Of a stretch of 9,377 nt of DNA, positions 1 through 6,231 are shown piece by piece. The notes under the pieces are model-generated. The model made no database searches. It was not told the DNA's origin and was given only the letters and a program-made list of their open reading frames with translations. Every line of letters begins with the position of its first letter. The first letter of the stretch is position 1. The translations under genes and the position numbers were made by a program. The stretch lies in NCBI GenBank assembly GCA_937951695.1, contig CALFBL010000142.1:1-9377 (forward strand), read 5' to 3'. This stretch comes from an uncultured Granulosicoccaceae bacterium (GTDB lineage Bacteria > Pseudomonadota > Gammaproteobacteria > Granulosicoccales > Granulosicoccaceae).

Positions 1-120
1 AAAAAATTGGCCCAAAGCACGGTAGAAGGCGGCACGAAGGTGGCTGATGTTCTCAAAAACGAGATTGTTAAGTCGGCGCCATGCAGGACGAAGGTGTCTT
101 GGGGCGGTTGTCGGCGGGGG
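1..120. other. Flank downstream of lptB, no gene assigned
   Basis: These 120 bases lie downstream of lptB on the minus strand. In many gammaproteobacteria rpoN follows lptB, but no RpoN-like N-terminus is readable here. The frame of lptB stays open after its TAA to the window edge (about 40 codons, Arg and Pro rich at first), without a convincing start codon or ribosome binding site. I see no strong terminator hairpin. It may be plain intergenic DNA or the leader of a gene lying beyond the edge. Confidence 0.4.
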
Positions 121-864
121 TTATATTTTGAAGTCATCACCCAGATACACTCGGCGGACCTCGTCGTTGTCGAGTACGTTATCGGGTTTGCCCTCGGCAA
201 TCAGGGTGCCGCGGCCTAGAATGTATGCCCGATCACAGATACCCAGTGTCTCGCGTACGTTGTGATCGGTTATCAGCACGCCAATGTTGCGCGCTTTGAG
301 GTGCTCGATAATGCGCTGAATATCAATGATGGAAATAGGGTCGACCCCTGCGAAAGGTTCGTCGAGCAGAATGAATCCGGGTTCTGCCGCCAGTGCCCTG
401 GCAATTTCCACACGGCGTCGCTCACCGCCAGACAACGCCAGACCGAGACTGTCGTGAATGTGGCCAATTTGCAGCTCATCCAGCAACCGTTCCAGATGTT
501 CTTTTCGTTCGACCGCTTTGAGCTCCTTTCGCGTCTCTAGTATGGCCGTAATGTTGTCGGCCACGGTGAGTTGACGGAACACGGACGCCTCTTGCGGCAG
601 GTAGCCTACACCCGCTTTCGCCCGAGCGTGCATGGGAAATTCAGTGATGTCCTTGCCGTCCAGTAAAATCGATCCCGCATCGGGTTTGACCAATCCAACT
701 ACCATGTAAAAGTAGGTGGTTTTTCCCGCCCCGTTTGGACCCAGCAGTCCGACCACATCCCCACTGGCGACGCTGATAGAGACACCTTCAAGGATTTTTC
801 GCTTCTTGTAGGCCTTGTGCAGATCAACCGCCTGCAATTCCCGGCGCACTGCAGGTTCGGTCAT
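121..864 (-). CDS. lptB: LPS export ABC transporter ATPase LptB
   Basis: LptB is the cytoplasmic ATPase of LptB2FG, which extracts lipopolysaccharide from the inner membrane and drives it along the LptC-LptA bridge to the outer membrane. The 247-residue protein is of normal family length. It has Walker A GPNGAGKTT at residues 42-50, a Q-loop glutamine near 91, signature LSGGE at 144-148, Walker B ending LLDEP with catalytic Glu169, and the H-loop His201 in the ITDHNVRETL stretch that is characteristic of LptB. The ATG start overlaps the lptA stop codon by four bases (ATGA), so translation is probably coupled. LptF and LptG, the membrane subunits, are not in this window; in most gammaproteobacteria they sit elsewhere. 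It is the last gene of the minus-strand operon. Confidence 0.96.
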   Translation of the reverse strand: MTEPAVRRELQAVDLHKAYKKRKILEGVSISVASGDVVGLLGPNGAGKTTYFYMVVGLVKPDAGSILLDGKDITEFPMHARAKAGVGYLPQEASVFRQLTVADNITAILETRKELKAVERKEHLERLLDELQIGHIHDSLGLALSGGERRRVEIARALAAEPGFILLDEPFAGVDPISIIDIQRIIEHLKARNIGVLITDHNVRETLGICDRAYILGRGTLIAEGKPDNVLDNDEVRRVYLGDDFKI

Positions 865-1379
865 TGACCACTCTTGGGCGGCTGGAGGCGAATGCTCACA
901 CGACCTGAGTTGCCGCCATCGGCTTTAATGGTTCGTGCCCGTGAATTAAACACGATCTTGCCGCTGGTCAGATTTTGTCGCGGCTGTGACAAGGTGGCAT
1001 TTCCCGATAAGATCAAGGTGCCATCCACGGCGTTGTAATCAATGTTGTTGGCTTCGCCCACAATACGTTCGTCGCTATCGTTCAGCTGTTCAAATCGAAT
1101 CGGGTTGCCGTCACCGGCGATGCGAGTCAGCTGGCTATTGGCGTCGAGGTAGATGGCGATTTCGCTGGCTAGGATTTTCATCGTGCCTTGTGAGATTTCC
1201 ACATTGCCGATCAGGCGTTGCACACGCGCTTTGTCGTCGTATTCAGAACTATCCGCGCTGACGTCGATGGGCTGGGTTTCGTCTCCGGTCTTGGCCCAAG
1301 CGGCGAGGCTGTTCATCATCAGTGAAAACAGCAAAGCACACAAGGTAGATTTAATCAGAGTCGGGGGTTGCGACGTCAT
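861..1379 (-). CDS. lptA: Periplasmic LPS-bridge protein LptA
   Basis: LptA oligomerises into the beta-jellyroll filament that carries LPS across the periplasm between LptC and LptD. The protein has 172 residues. It begins with a Sec-type signal peptide, with a hydrophobic core at about residues 11-27 and a likely cleavage after AWA at residue 29. An OstA/LptA domain follows, starting at IDVSADSSEYDD near residue 38 and continuing with GNVEISQGTMKILA and a second repeat containing GNATLSQPRQNLTSGKIVF. The C-terminus is Arg/Lys/Gln rich. The first 29 bases of the gene overlap the end of lptC in another frame, and its stop overlaps the lptB start. The ATG at 1379 is favoured because it gives a complete signal peptide. 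Identity is supported by both domain and neighbours. Confidence 0.93.
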   Translation of the reverse strand: MTSQPPTLIKSTLCALLFSLMMNSLAAWAKTGDETQPIDVSADSSEYDDKARVQRLIGNVEISQGTMKILASEIAIYLDANSQLTRIAGDGNPIRFEQLNDSDERIVGEANNIDYNAVDGTLILSGNATLSQPRQNLTSGKIVFNSRARTIKADGGNSGRVSIRLQPPKSGQ

Positions 1380-1944
1380 AGTGTCCAGTAACCTTTGATA
1401 AAAATATCAGCTTGCCTTCGTCAATGCGGGATTCGAGTCCGACCGATTGCATCCGCCAGCCATCAGCGACCACTTCGATCGGCTGGTCCGTGCTGACTTC
1501 GTTGGTATCGGTACGAACCGTCAGGCTATCGGTCTTGATGGTGACTATATCGGCATTCCCTTCAGCATCGAGTCCGCTGGCACGCATTAGTTCAACATCG
1601 CCTCTGAGCGTAAATACATCGGGTTCGCGCAGCATTTCACCTTCTACTGAAGTGATGTCCCAGCGGATGCCGTCTCGCAGCAGTATGACAGTCGGGGCAA
1701 GGATTTCGGACCGATCGTCGGCAGGATAATGTAGCAAGCTGCTGCCCGTGAAGCGATATTCCAAGTCTCCATTGGTGTCAAATTTGCGCGTTGTGAAGTC
1801 TTCCAGGTAATAGTCGGATTGCGTCTGGCGCATGTCTATCGTCTCTTCCACGATGACCGATGGGGCTTGTTCAATCCAGTTCTGGGCGAAGGTAATAAAC
1901 AACAATACCGGCATGATGGGCCAGTACCTAAATAGCCATCGCAT
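1351..1944 (-). CDS. lptC: LPS export protein LptC
   Basis: LptC is a bitopic inner-membrane protein that receives LPS from LptB2FG and hands it to LptA. The 197-residue protein has one N-terminal membrane segment at about residues 5-20, followed by a periplasmic jellyroll. The stretch DYYLEDFTTRKFDTNGDL, then a HYPADD segment near residues 72-77, is typical of the family. A strong Shine-Dalgarno sequence (GGGAG) lies about seven bases before the ATG. The start codon shares one base with the kdsD TAA stop. The 3' end overlaps lptA by 29 bases. In many relatives kdsC lies between kdsD and lptC; here it does not. Confidence 0.92.
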   Translation of the reverse strand: MRWLFRYWPIMPVLLFITFAQNWIEQAPSVIVEETIDMRQTQSDYYLEDFTTRKFDTNGDLEYRFTGSSLLHYPADDRSEILAPTVILLRDGIRWDITSVEGEMLREPDVFTLRGDVELMRASGLDAEGNADIVTIKTDSLTVRTDTNEVSTDQPIEVVADGWRMQSVGLESRIDEGKLIFLSKVTGHYDVATPDSD

Positions 1945-2927
1945 TATATAACTCCCGCTTGCAACAGCTGATGCATCGACACAACGCCGATCAAGTCGTG
2001 ATTGTCCACTACCGGTAGCGAGGTGATTTTGCGCTGTTGCATCTGGTCTACCGCTTCAAATGCCAGTATGTTGGATTCAATGGTGAGTGGACTGACACTC
2101 ATGACTTCTTGAACGGTGGCGCGACGGACATCCACGCCTCGCTCGATTGCTCGGCGCAAGTCACCGTCGGTAAACACGCCTTGGAGCTTTGCATCGTTCA
2201 CAACGATCACAACACCGAGACCTCTCGCACTCATCTCGAGCAACGCATCGGTGAGTGCTGTGCGCGGTGCCACGATCGGGATGTCTTGCCCGCAAGCCAT
2301 GACGTCACTGACCCGAATCAATAGGCGCCGGCCGAGTCGGCCACCTGGGTGTGAACGAGCGAAATCTTCTGAATTGAAACCGCGTGCGCCCAGTAGGGCA
2401 ATGGCCAAGGCGTCCCCCAGCACCATAGTCGTGGTGGTGCTTGCCGTTGGGGCAAGGTTTAGCGGGCACGCCTCGCGCTCGACACTGACATCGAGCGCCA
2501 CCGTAGCGGCCTGAACCAATGCGGACTTTGGATTGCCGCTGAAACTGATGATTGGGCATCCCAAGCGTTTGATGCCGGGTAACAAGGCTAACAGCTCGTA
2601 AGAGGTACCGGATTGAGAAATCGCGATAACCGTATCGTCAGCGCGCAGCATGCCCAGATCCCCATGCGTGGCTTCAGCGGCGTGGAGAAAGAAAGATGGC
2701 GTGCCGGTACTGGCCAGCGTGGCGGCAATCTTGTGGCCGACGTGACCGGATTTTCCGACCCCGCAAACCACGGCGCGACCTCGAGTGCTGAGCAGCAGCT
2801 CACAAGCGGCTACAAACGAGTCGTCGAGCCGTGATTGCAACGCTTCAACGGCCTGAGCCTCGATGCGCAAGACATCCGCAGCCAGAGCCATCCAGTGATC
2901 GCGTGCAACGAGCGGGTCCGCCTTCAC
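1944..2927 (-). CDS. kdsD: D-arabinose 5-phosphate isomerase KdsD
   Basis: KdsD interconverts D-ribulose 5-phosphate and D-arabinose 5-phosphate, the first step toward Kdo in the LPS core; it is cytosolic. At 327 residues it is one residue shorter than the E. coli enzyme as I recall it. An N-terminal SIS sugar isomerase domain (about 40-180) contains GVGKSGH and the stretch ATHGDLGM, followed by two CBS domains (about 205-327). Residues recalled as active-site in E. coli KdsD fall at the same numbers here: Lys59, His88, Glu111, Glu152 and His193. That agreement favours the GTG start at 2927, which overlaps the mlaA stop (GTGA), over the internal ATG at codon 13. A 6-bp hairpin sits directly upstream of the GTG, suggesting coupling to mlaA translation. 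Confidence 0.95.
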   Translation of the reverse strand: MKADPLVARDHWMALAADVLRIEAQAVEALQSRLDDSFVAACELLLSTRGRAVVCGVGKSGHVGHKIAATLASTGTPSFFLHAAEATHGDLGMLRADDTVIAISQSGTSYELLALLPGIKRLGCPIISFSGNPKSALVQAATVALDVSVEREACPLNLAPTASTTTTMVLGDALAIALLGARGFNSEDFARSHPGGRLGRRLLIRVSDVMACGQDIPIVAPRTALTDALLEMSARGLGVVIVVNDAKLQGVFTDGDLRRAIERGVDVRRATVQEVMSVSPLTIESNILAFEAVDQMQQRKITSLPVVDNHDLIGVVSMHQLLQAGVI

Positions 2928-3886
2928 GAGTCGGACGCAACGACTCCGATGACGGCATCCAGGGAGGCTGGTTGGTTAAGGTGCTGCAGCGTCTCTGTCG
3001 AGTTTTTCGGATACTGTCGAGTGAGTGCATCGAGCTCATCGAGCTGCGCGGGTGTGTCGGGTGCGTCCGTTTGGTCCAATTCGTCCAGCTCATCGAGTTC
3101 ATCGAGTTCATCGAGTTCATCGAGTTCATCGAGTTCATCGAGTTCATCAAGTCCGTCACCGGATTGGCCAGCAGGTCGAGGCTGCGTATTGACTTTGCCG
3201 TCCAGAGTGAGCGAGCGGTGGCGGGTAATCCAGAAATCCCGGGTAGTCTGGTACTTGTCGAGCGCAACGTTATCAAGTAACGAGCCGGCATCGAGCAGTC
3301 GGGCGCGAATGTCGATGAGGTTTAACACCTGGAGACTGATCCGAACCACGTCACGATCGACGTGATTGACAGGATTAAGGAATCCATCGGGAAAGAGCCC
3401 GACTGTGCTGCGCGCGTTACTGGGTCCAAGAAACGGCAGGACAATGTACGGCCCTTCGCCAACTCCCCATACGCCGAGCGTCTGACCGAACGATTCGTTG
3501 TGTTTGGGAAGCCCTATACGGGTGCCGAAATCAAATATTCCGCCAATACCGAGCGTCGTATTCACTAGAAAGCGGCCGGTGTCGCTGGCCGCCTGACTGA
3601 ACTTTCCCTGCAACACACCGTTCACGACCACTTTAATGTCGTCGAGATTACTGAAAAAGTTGCTGACACCGCGTTCGATCGGGTCGGGAGTAATCCGTTT
3701 GTATCCCTGGGCGACCGGTTTAAGCACGGCACGGTCGACCGCGTCGTTGAATGCGAATATCTTGCGATTCACAGGTTCGAGTGGGTCGTAGATTGGGCCA
3801 TTTGGAGTGTTGGTCGCGCAGGCTGTAAGCAGCAGTACGAGAAACGGAATTAGGGGGCGTAACAGACGTTGAGTGGGGCGTGCCAT
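2924..3886 (-). CDS. mlaA: Outer-membrane lipoprotein MlaA (VacJ) with acidic LDE-repeat tail
   Basis: MlaA sits in the outer membrane, works with a trimeric porin, and removes mislocalised phospholipids from the outer leaflet, passing them to MlaC. The 320-residue precursor has a lipoprotein signal peptide with lipobox LTAC and lipidated Cys23. The MlaA domain follows, with YDPLEPVNRKIFAFND (33-48), SNFFSNLDD (75-83), GRFLVNTTLGIGGIFDFGTR (104-123) and ESFGQTLGVWGVGEGPY (131-147). The core ends near residue 233, close to the size of ordinary MlaA. An unusual extension of about 85 residues follows, containing eight consecutive Leu-Asp-Glu triplets (246-269) and another LDELDA later. No function is known to me for such a tail. 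The gene is divergent from mlaFEDCB and is the first gene of the LPS operon. Its own Shine-Dalgarno sequence is weak. Confidence 0.95.
   Translation of the reverse strand: MARPTQRLLRPLIPFLVLLLTACATNTPNGPIYDPLEPVNRKIFAFNDAVDRAVLKPVAQGYKRITPDPIERGVSNFFSNLDDIKVVVNGVLQGKFSQAASDTGRFLVNTTLGIGGIFDFGTRIGLPKHNESFGQTLGVWGVGEGPYIVLPFLGPSNARSTVGLFPDGFLNPVNHVDRDVVRISLQVLNLIDIRARLLDAGSLLDNVALDKYQTTRDFWITRHRSLTLDGKVNTQPRPAGQSGDGLDELDELDELDELDELDELDELDELDQTDAPDTPAQLDELDALTRQYPKNSTETLQHLNQPASLDAVIGVVASDS
2928..2946 (-). promoter_or_regulatory. Hairpin abutting the kdsD start codon
   Basis: In the minus-strand transcript GAGUCG and CGACUC are separated by a seven-base loop and form a six-pair stem ending immediately before the kdsD GTG. 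The stem takes up part of a GGAG that could act as a distant Shine-Dalgarno sequence. The hairpin is inside the final mlaA codons, so a ribosome finishing mlaA would open it. Coupled translation is an inference. Confidence 0.5.
3080..3151 (-). repeat. 9-bp tandem repeat encoding (Leu-Asp-Glu)8 in mlaA
   Basis: Eight 9-bp units lie in a row. On the coding strand the unit is CTCGATGAA. Five units (3098-3142) are identical; the first, seventh and eighth differ at codon-synonymous positions. Each unit encodes Leu-Asp-Glu, so gain or loss of a unit changes tail length without shifting frame. A related short stretch (LDELDA) lies at about 3029-3046. The identical inner units suggest recent expansion by slippage. 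The other frames give Ser-rich or Ile-Glu-Phe runs, which are shadows. Confidence 0.95.
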
Positions 3887-3950
3887 GATTAGGGACCGTT
3901 AGTTCGACATTAACTTGGTCGCAAGTGTAGCTTTTTCAGAAACAAGAATG

Positions 3951-3969
3951 TGCGCCTGTCGACAGCGCA
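3951..3969. promoter_or_regulatory. Operator-like imperfect palindrome
   Basis: TGCGCCTGTCGACAGCGCA is a palindrome around a perfect 10-bp core CTGTCGACAG, extended by TGCG and CGCA once one extra C is bulged. It lies between the divergent starts, about 65 bases from mlaA and 130 from mlaF. The dyad is a plausible site for a dimeric regulator of one or both operons. No regulator can be named. Confidence 0.4.
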
Positions 3970-4015
3970 GCAGGGTAATAAGATGATCTGATCAGCTTTG
4001 CGAAGGGGCGCATGC

Positions 4016-4024
4016 TGGTATACT
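4016..4024 (+). promoter_or_regulatory. Extended -10 promoter candidate for the mlaFEDCB operon
   Basis: TGG followed by TATACT gives an extended -10 element with five of six consensus bases in the hexamer. No good -35 is present; the best, TTTGCG at 3997-4002 with a 16-base spacer, matches poorly, which is usual for extended -10 promoters. Transcription would begin near 4031, leaving a leader of about 70 bases before mlaF. Confidence 0.5.
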
Positions 4025-4084
4025 AGCCTAGCGGGTCGTGTGTTAGTTTTGCCGGATATCTCACCCCAAATTTAGCCAAATTTC

Positions 4085-4091
4085 AAGAGAG
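4085..4091 (+). promoter_or_regulatory. Ribosome binding site deciding the TTG start of mlaF
   Basis: AAGAGAG lies eight bases before the TTG at 4100. No in-frame ATG or GTG exists nearby, and the protein from the TTG has the expected N-terminus before the ABC domain. Confidence 0.55.
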
Positions 4092-4099
4092 CCATATTT

Positions 4100-4924
4100 T
4101 TGTCAGATCCTAACAGTACGCTTGTTAAGATCCGCGACTTGCATTTTAGTCGAGGATCAAAAGCGATATTTAAGGGCCTCAGCGCTGACGTTCCGCGCGG
4201 GAAAGTCACCACGATTCTCGGGCCCAGCGGAACCGGCAAGACCACCTTGCTCAAACTCATAGGAGGTCAGGAAAAGCCTCGCTCAGGAAGAATTGAAGTC
4301 GACGGCGAGCACGTGGCTGGTCTGTCTCGAAAAAATCTGTTCAGTTTGCGTAAAAAGATGGGTATGTTGTTTCAGTCAGGGGCGCTGCTTACCGATCTAA
4401 CCGTGTTCGACAACGTGGCTTTTCCGTTGCGTGAACACACCGAACTGCCTGAGTCACTGATTCATAAACTGGTGCTGATGCGGTTGCATGCAGTCGGTTT
4501 ACGGGGTGCGCGAGACTTGATGCCTGCGGAGTTGTCAGGCGGCATGGCACGACGTGCAGCGCTGGCCAGAGCTCTGGTGATGGACCCCATGATGATCTTA
4601 TACGACGAGCCGTTTACCGGCCAGGATCCCATCTCGATGGGTGTGCTGCTTGAGCTTATTAGCACCGTGAATAAGGCGTTAGGGCTAACTTCGCTGATCG
4701 TATCGCACGACTTGGGTGAGGCGTTGTCCATATCGGATCACGTTATCGTTATCTCGGCTGGGGTTGTTGTGGAATCGGGTTCACCGGACCAACTGCACAA
4801 TAGCGAATCTGCCTGGGTGCAACAATTTTTGAATGGTCGCCCCGATGGGCCTGTACCGTTTCAGCTCAGCGCGCCAAATTATGCAGAAGATCTTGCCTCC
4901 GATGAGGAACGCTTAAGTGTTTAA
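4100..4924 (+). CDS. mlaF: Phospholipid transport ATPase MlaF
   Basis: MlaF is the cytoplasmic ATPase of the MlaFEDB complex, which moves phospholipids between the inner membrane and MlaC. The 274-residue protein has Walker A GPSGTGKTT at 41-49, Q-loop Gln92 in LFQSGALLTDLTVFDNVAFPL, which is a family hallmark, signature LSGGM at 145-149, Walker B ILYDEPFTGQDP with Glu170, and H-loop His203. The Gly-Gly-Met signature and the F-T-G-Q-D-P stretch distinguish it from LptB at the other end of the window. The start is a TTG. Its last eight bases overlap mlaE. About 50 residues follow the ATPase core; in E. coli the C-terminal tail contacts the partner MlaF and MlaB, and this one is acidic at the end (ASDEERLSV). 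Confidence 0.95.
   Translation: MSDPNSTLVKIRDLHFSRGSKAIFKGLSADVPRGKVTTILGPSGTGKTTLLKLIGGQEKPRSGRIEVDGEHVAGLSRKNLFSLRKKMGMLFQSGALLTDLTVFDNVAFPLREHTELPESLIHKLVLMRLHAVGLRGARDLMPAELSGGMARRAALARALVMDPMMILYDEPFTGQDPISMGVLLELISTVNKALGLTSLIVSHDLGEALSISDHVIVISAGVVVESGSPDQLHNSESAWVQQFLNGRPDGPVPFQLSAPNYAEDLASDEERLSV
4904..4909 (+). promoter_or_regulatory. Strong Shine-Dalgarno deciding the GTG start of mlaE
   Basis: GAGGAA lies inside the end of mlaF, seven bases before the GTG at 4917. This spacing favours the GTG over the in-frame ATG at 4938, which would have the motif too far upstream. Confidence 0.65.
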
Positions 4925-5696
4925 CGCGGCTCGCTCGATGGGTGAATGGACTCTGGCTGTGCTTGAGACCTTGGGTCGTGCAAGTGTGTTTCTGGCGCAA
5001 ACGCTGTTGGGGATGGGGGCTGCTGTTCGCCGTTTCTCTTTGGTGATAAAGCAGGTATACGCCAGCGGTGTGCGTACCCTGTCCATCGTATTGGTTTCTG
5101 GTTTATTTGTTGGCATGGTGTTGGCGCTGCAGGGATATAACACTTTAGTACAGTTTGGTGCAGAAGAATCGCTTGGAGTTGTCGTAGCGCTCACACTGGT
5201 TCGGGAACTGGGGCCAGTGGTTGCTGGTCTACTGTTTGCCGGTCGTGCAGGTTCTGCGCTGACCGCTGAAATCGGTTTAATGAAGTCTACCGAGCAGCTG
5301 TCGGGCTTGGAGATGATGGCGGTCGATCCGTTCCAGAGAATATTTGCACCGCGGCTGCTGGCAGGATTTTTGGCTCTGCCAATGCTTGCGGCGATGTTCA
5401 CAGCAGTCGGTGTTCTTGGGGGGCATTTGGTGGCGGTTGATTTGCTTAGTGTTGATGCAGGGGTTTTTTGGTCTCGTATGCAAGGCGCTGTTGGCTTTTA
5501 CACCGATGTGCTGTCAGGCCTTTTGAAAGCTGTTGTGTTCGGTTTTGTGGTCACTTGGATCGCTATTTTTGAAGGCTGGGATTGTGTGCCTACTCCGGAA
5601 GGGGTCGCTAATGCAACCACTCGTACAGTTGTTAAGTCCTCTTTGGCGGTACTGGGTCTTGATTTCGTAATGACCGCTGTCATGTTTACGGTATAG
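4917..5696 (+). CDS. mlaE: Phospholipid transport permease MlaE
   Basis: MlaE is the inner-membrane permease of MlaFEDB; two copies form the lipid pocket above MlaF and below the MlaD ring. The 259-residue protein has several hydrophobic segments (about 55-75, 87-108, 145-172, 200-220 and 240-258). The family signature is the stretch 94-138: LVRELGPVVAGLLFAGRAGS followed by an AEIGLMKSTEQLSGLEMMAVDP segment that contains the coupling region for MlaF. The conserved end reads GVANATTRTVVKSS before the last membrane segment. The N-terminal 45 residues form the amphipathic interfacial region seen in this family. The GTG start overlaps mlaF by eight bases and has a good ribosome binding site, so the two are likely coupled. 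Length matches the usual 255-260. Confidence 0.95.
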   Translation: MFNAARSMGEWTLAVLETLGRASVFLAQTLLGMGAAVRRFSLVIKQVYASGVRTLSIVLVSGLFVGMVLALQGYNTLVQFGAEESLGVVVALTLVRELGPVVAGLLFAGRAGSALTAEIGLMKSTEQLSGLEMMAVDPFQRIFAPRLLAGFLALPMLAAMFTAVGVLGGHLVAVDLLSVDAGVFWSRMQGAVGFYTDVLSGLLKAVVFGFVVTWIAIFEGWDCVPTPEGVANATTRTVVKSSLAVLGLDFVMTAVMFTV

Positions 5697-5708
5697 GGCC
5701 GGTTGATA

Positions 5709-6158
5709 ATGAATGTTCGAATAGTAGAAACACTGGTTGGATTTTTTGTACTGCTCTTTTTCGTGGCCATGTTTATCCTAGCGATGAAGGTGAGTAATCT
5801 GGCCAGTTTCTCGGGTACGGGGGGATATACTGTCTCCGCGTATTTTGAGAACGTTGGCGGGCTTAAACGCCGCGCTCCTGTGGCCGCTGGTGGCGTACGT
5901 GTGGGGCAGGTTACCGGCATTTCCTACAACACGGACACGTACAAGGCTCTTGTGACCATTAAGATCAACGAACAGTTTGACAAGTTTCCAACCGACACCA
6001 GTGCCAGTATCTTCACTTCTGGATTGTTGGGCGAGCAGTACGTTGGCTTGTCTCCGGGTGGTCTCGACGACTACCTTGCCGATGGCGATGAAATTGATTT
6101 GACACAATCTGCGTTAGTCCTTGAAAAACTGATTGGGAATTTTCTGACCAGCAAATAG
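5709..6158 (+). CDS. mlaD: MCE-domain phospholipid transport protein MlaD
   Basis: MlaD anchors in the inner membrane and forms a hexameric ring through which phospholipids pass between MlaE and MlaC. The 149-residue protein has one membrane segment at about 8-27 and an MCE domain at about 39-117, with YTVSAYFENVGGLKRRAPV, GGVRVGQV and GLLGEQYVGLSPGG. A helical tail ALVLEKLIGNFLTSK closes it. It is shorter than E. coli MlaD (183 residues by recollection), mainly in the C-terminal tail. I prefer the ATG at 5709 because an AGGG at 5695-5698 is ten bases upstream; the in-frame TTG at 5703 is only four bases from it and would add two residues. The stop is TAG, and the same frame continues open into the 18-bp repeats that follow. 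Confidence 0.94.
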   Translation: MNVRIVETLVGFFVLLFFVAMFILAMKVSNLASFSGTGGYTVSAYFENVGGLKRRAPVAAGGVRVGQVTGISYNTDTYKALVTIKINEQFDKFPTDTSASIFTSGLLGEQYVGLSPGGLDDYLADGDEIDLTQSALVLEKLIGNFLTSK

Positions 6159-6231
6159 GGCGCAGCTAGAACTATAGGCGCAGTTAGAACTATAGGCGCA
6201 GTTAGAACTACAGGGCGCAGTTAGAACTAAA
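6159..6231 (+). repeat. Four 18-bp tandem repeats between mlaD and mlaC
   Basis: Four copies of GGCGCAGTTAGAACTATA fill the gap between mlaD and mlaC: 6159-6176 (one T to C change), 6177-6194 (exact), 6195-6212 (ends ACA) with one extra G at 6213, and 6214-6231 (ends AAA). Each of the last three units contains the dyad AGTT-AG-AACT. The array starts directly after the mlaD stop and runs to the mlaC Shine-Dalgarno region. It is too short in unit and has no spacers, so it is not a CRISPR. Function unknown. Confidence 0.93.

Larger units (their letters stand above)
3887..4099. other. Divergent intergenic region between mlaA and mlaF
   Basis: This 213-base region separates the two divergent operons and should hold both promoters. 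It contains an extended -10 candidate for mlaF, a 19-base imperfect palindrome, and a perfect 8-bp palindrome CTGATCAG (3988-3995). For the mlaA direction I see only weak candidates, for example TTCGCA and TATTAC separated by 18 bases, within about 3975-4005 on the minus strand. No small open frame or RNA gene is convincing. Confidence 0.7.

Noticed and set aside
7..265. Two plus-strand open frames opposite the end of lptB
   Set aside because: They overlap lptB antisense, lack a ribosome binding site and show no family features.
2831..3365. Plus-strand open frames with long Ser runs or Ile-Glu-Phe repeats
   Set aside because: They are antisense readings of the 9-bp repeat in mlaA. MlaA has a lipobox, a family domain and operon context; these frames have none.
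3956..3965. LexA (SOS) box
   Set aside because: CTGT and ACAG are only two bases apart here; the E. coli type site needs eight bases between them.
3975..4005. Minus-strand sigma-70 promoter for mlaA
   Set aside because: The hexamers TTCGCA and TATTAC each match only about four of six consensus bases; too weak to list as a separate feature, although a promoter must lie somewhere in this region.
6159..6231. CRISPR-like array
   Set aside because: The 18-bp units are directly adjacent with no unique spacers, so this is a simple tandem repeat.
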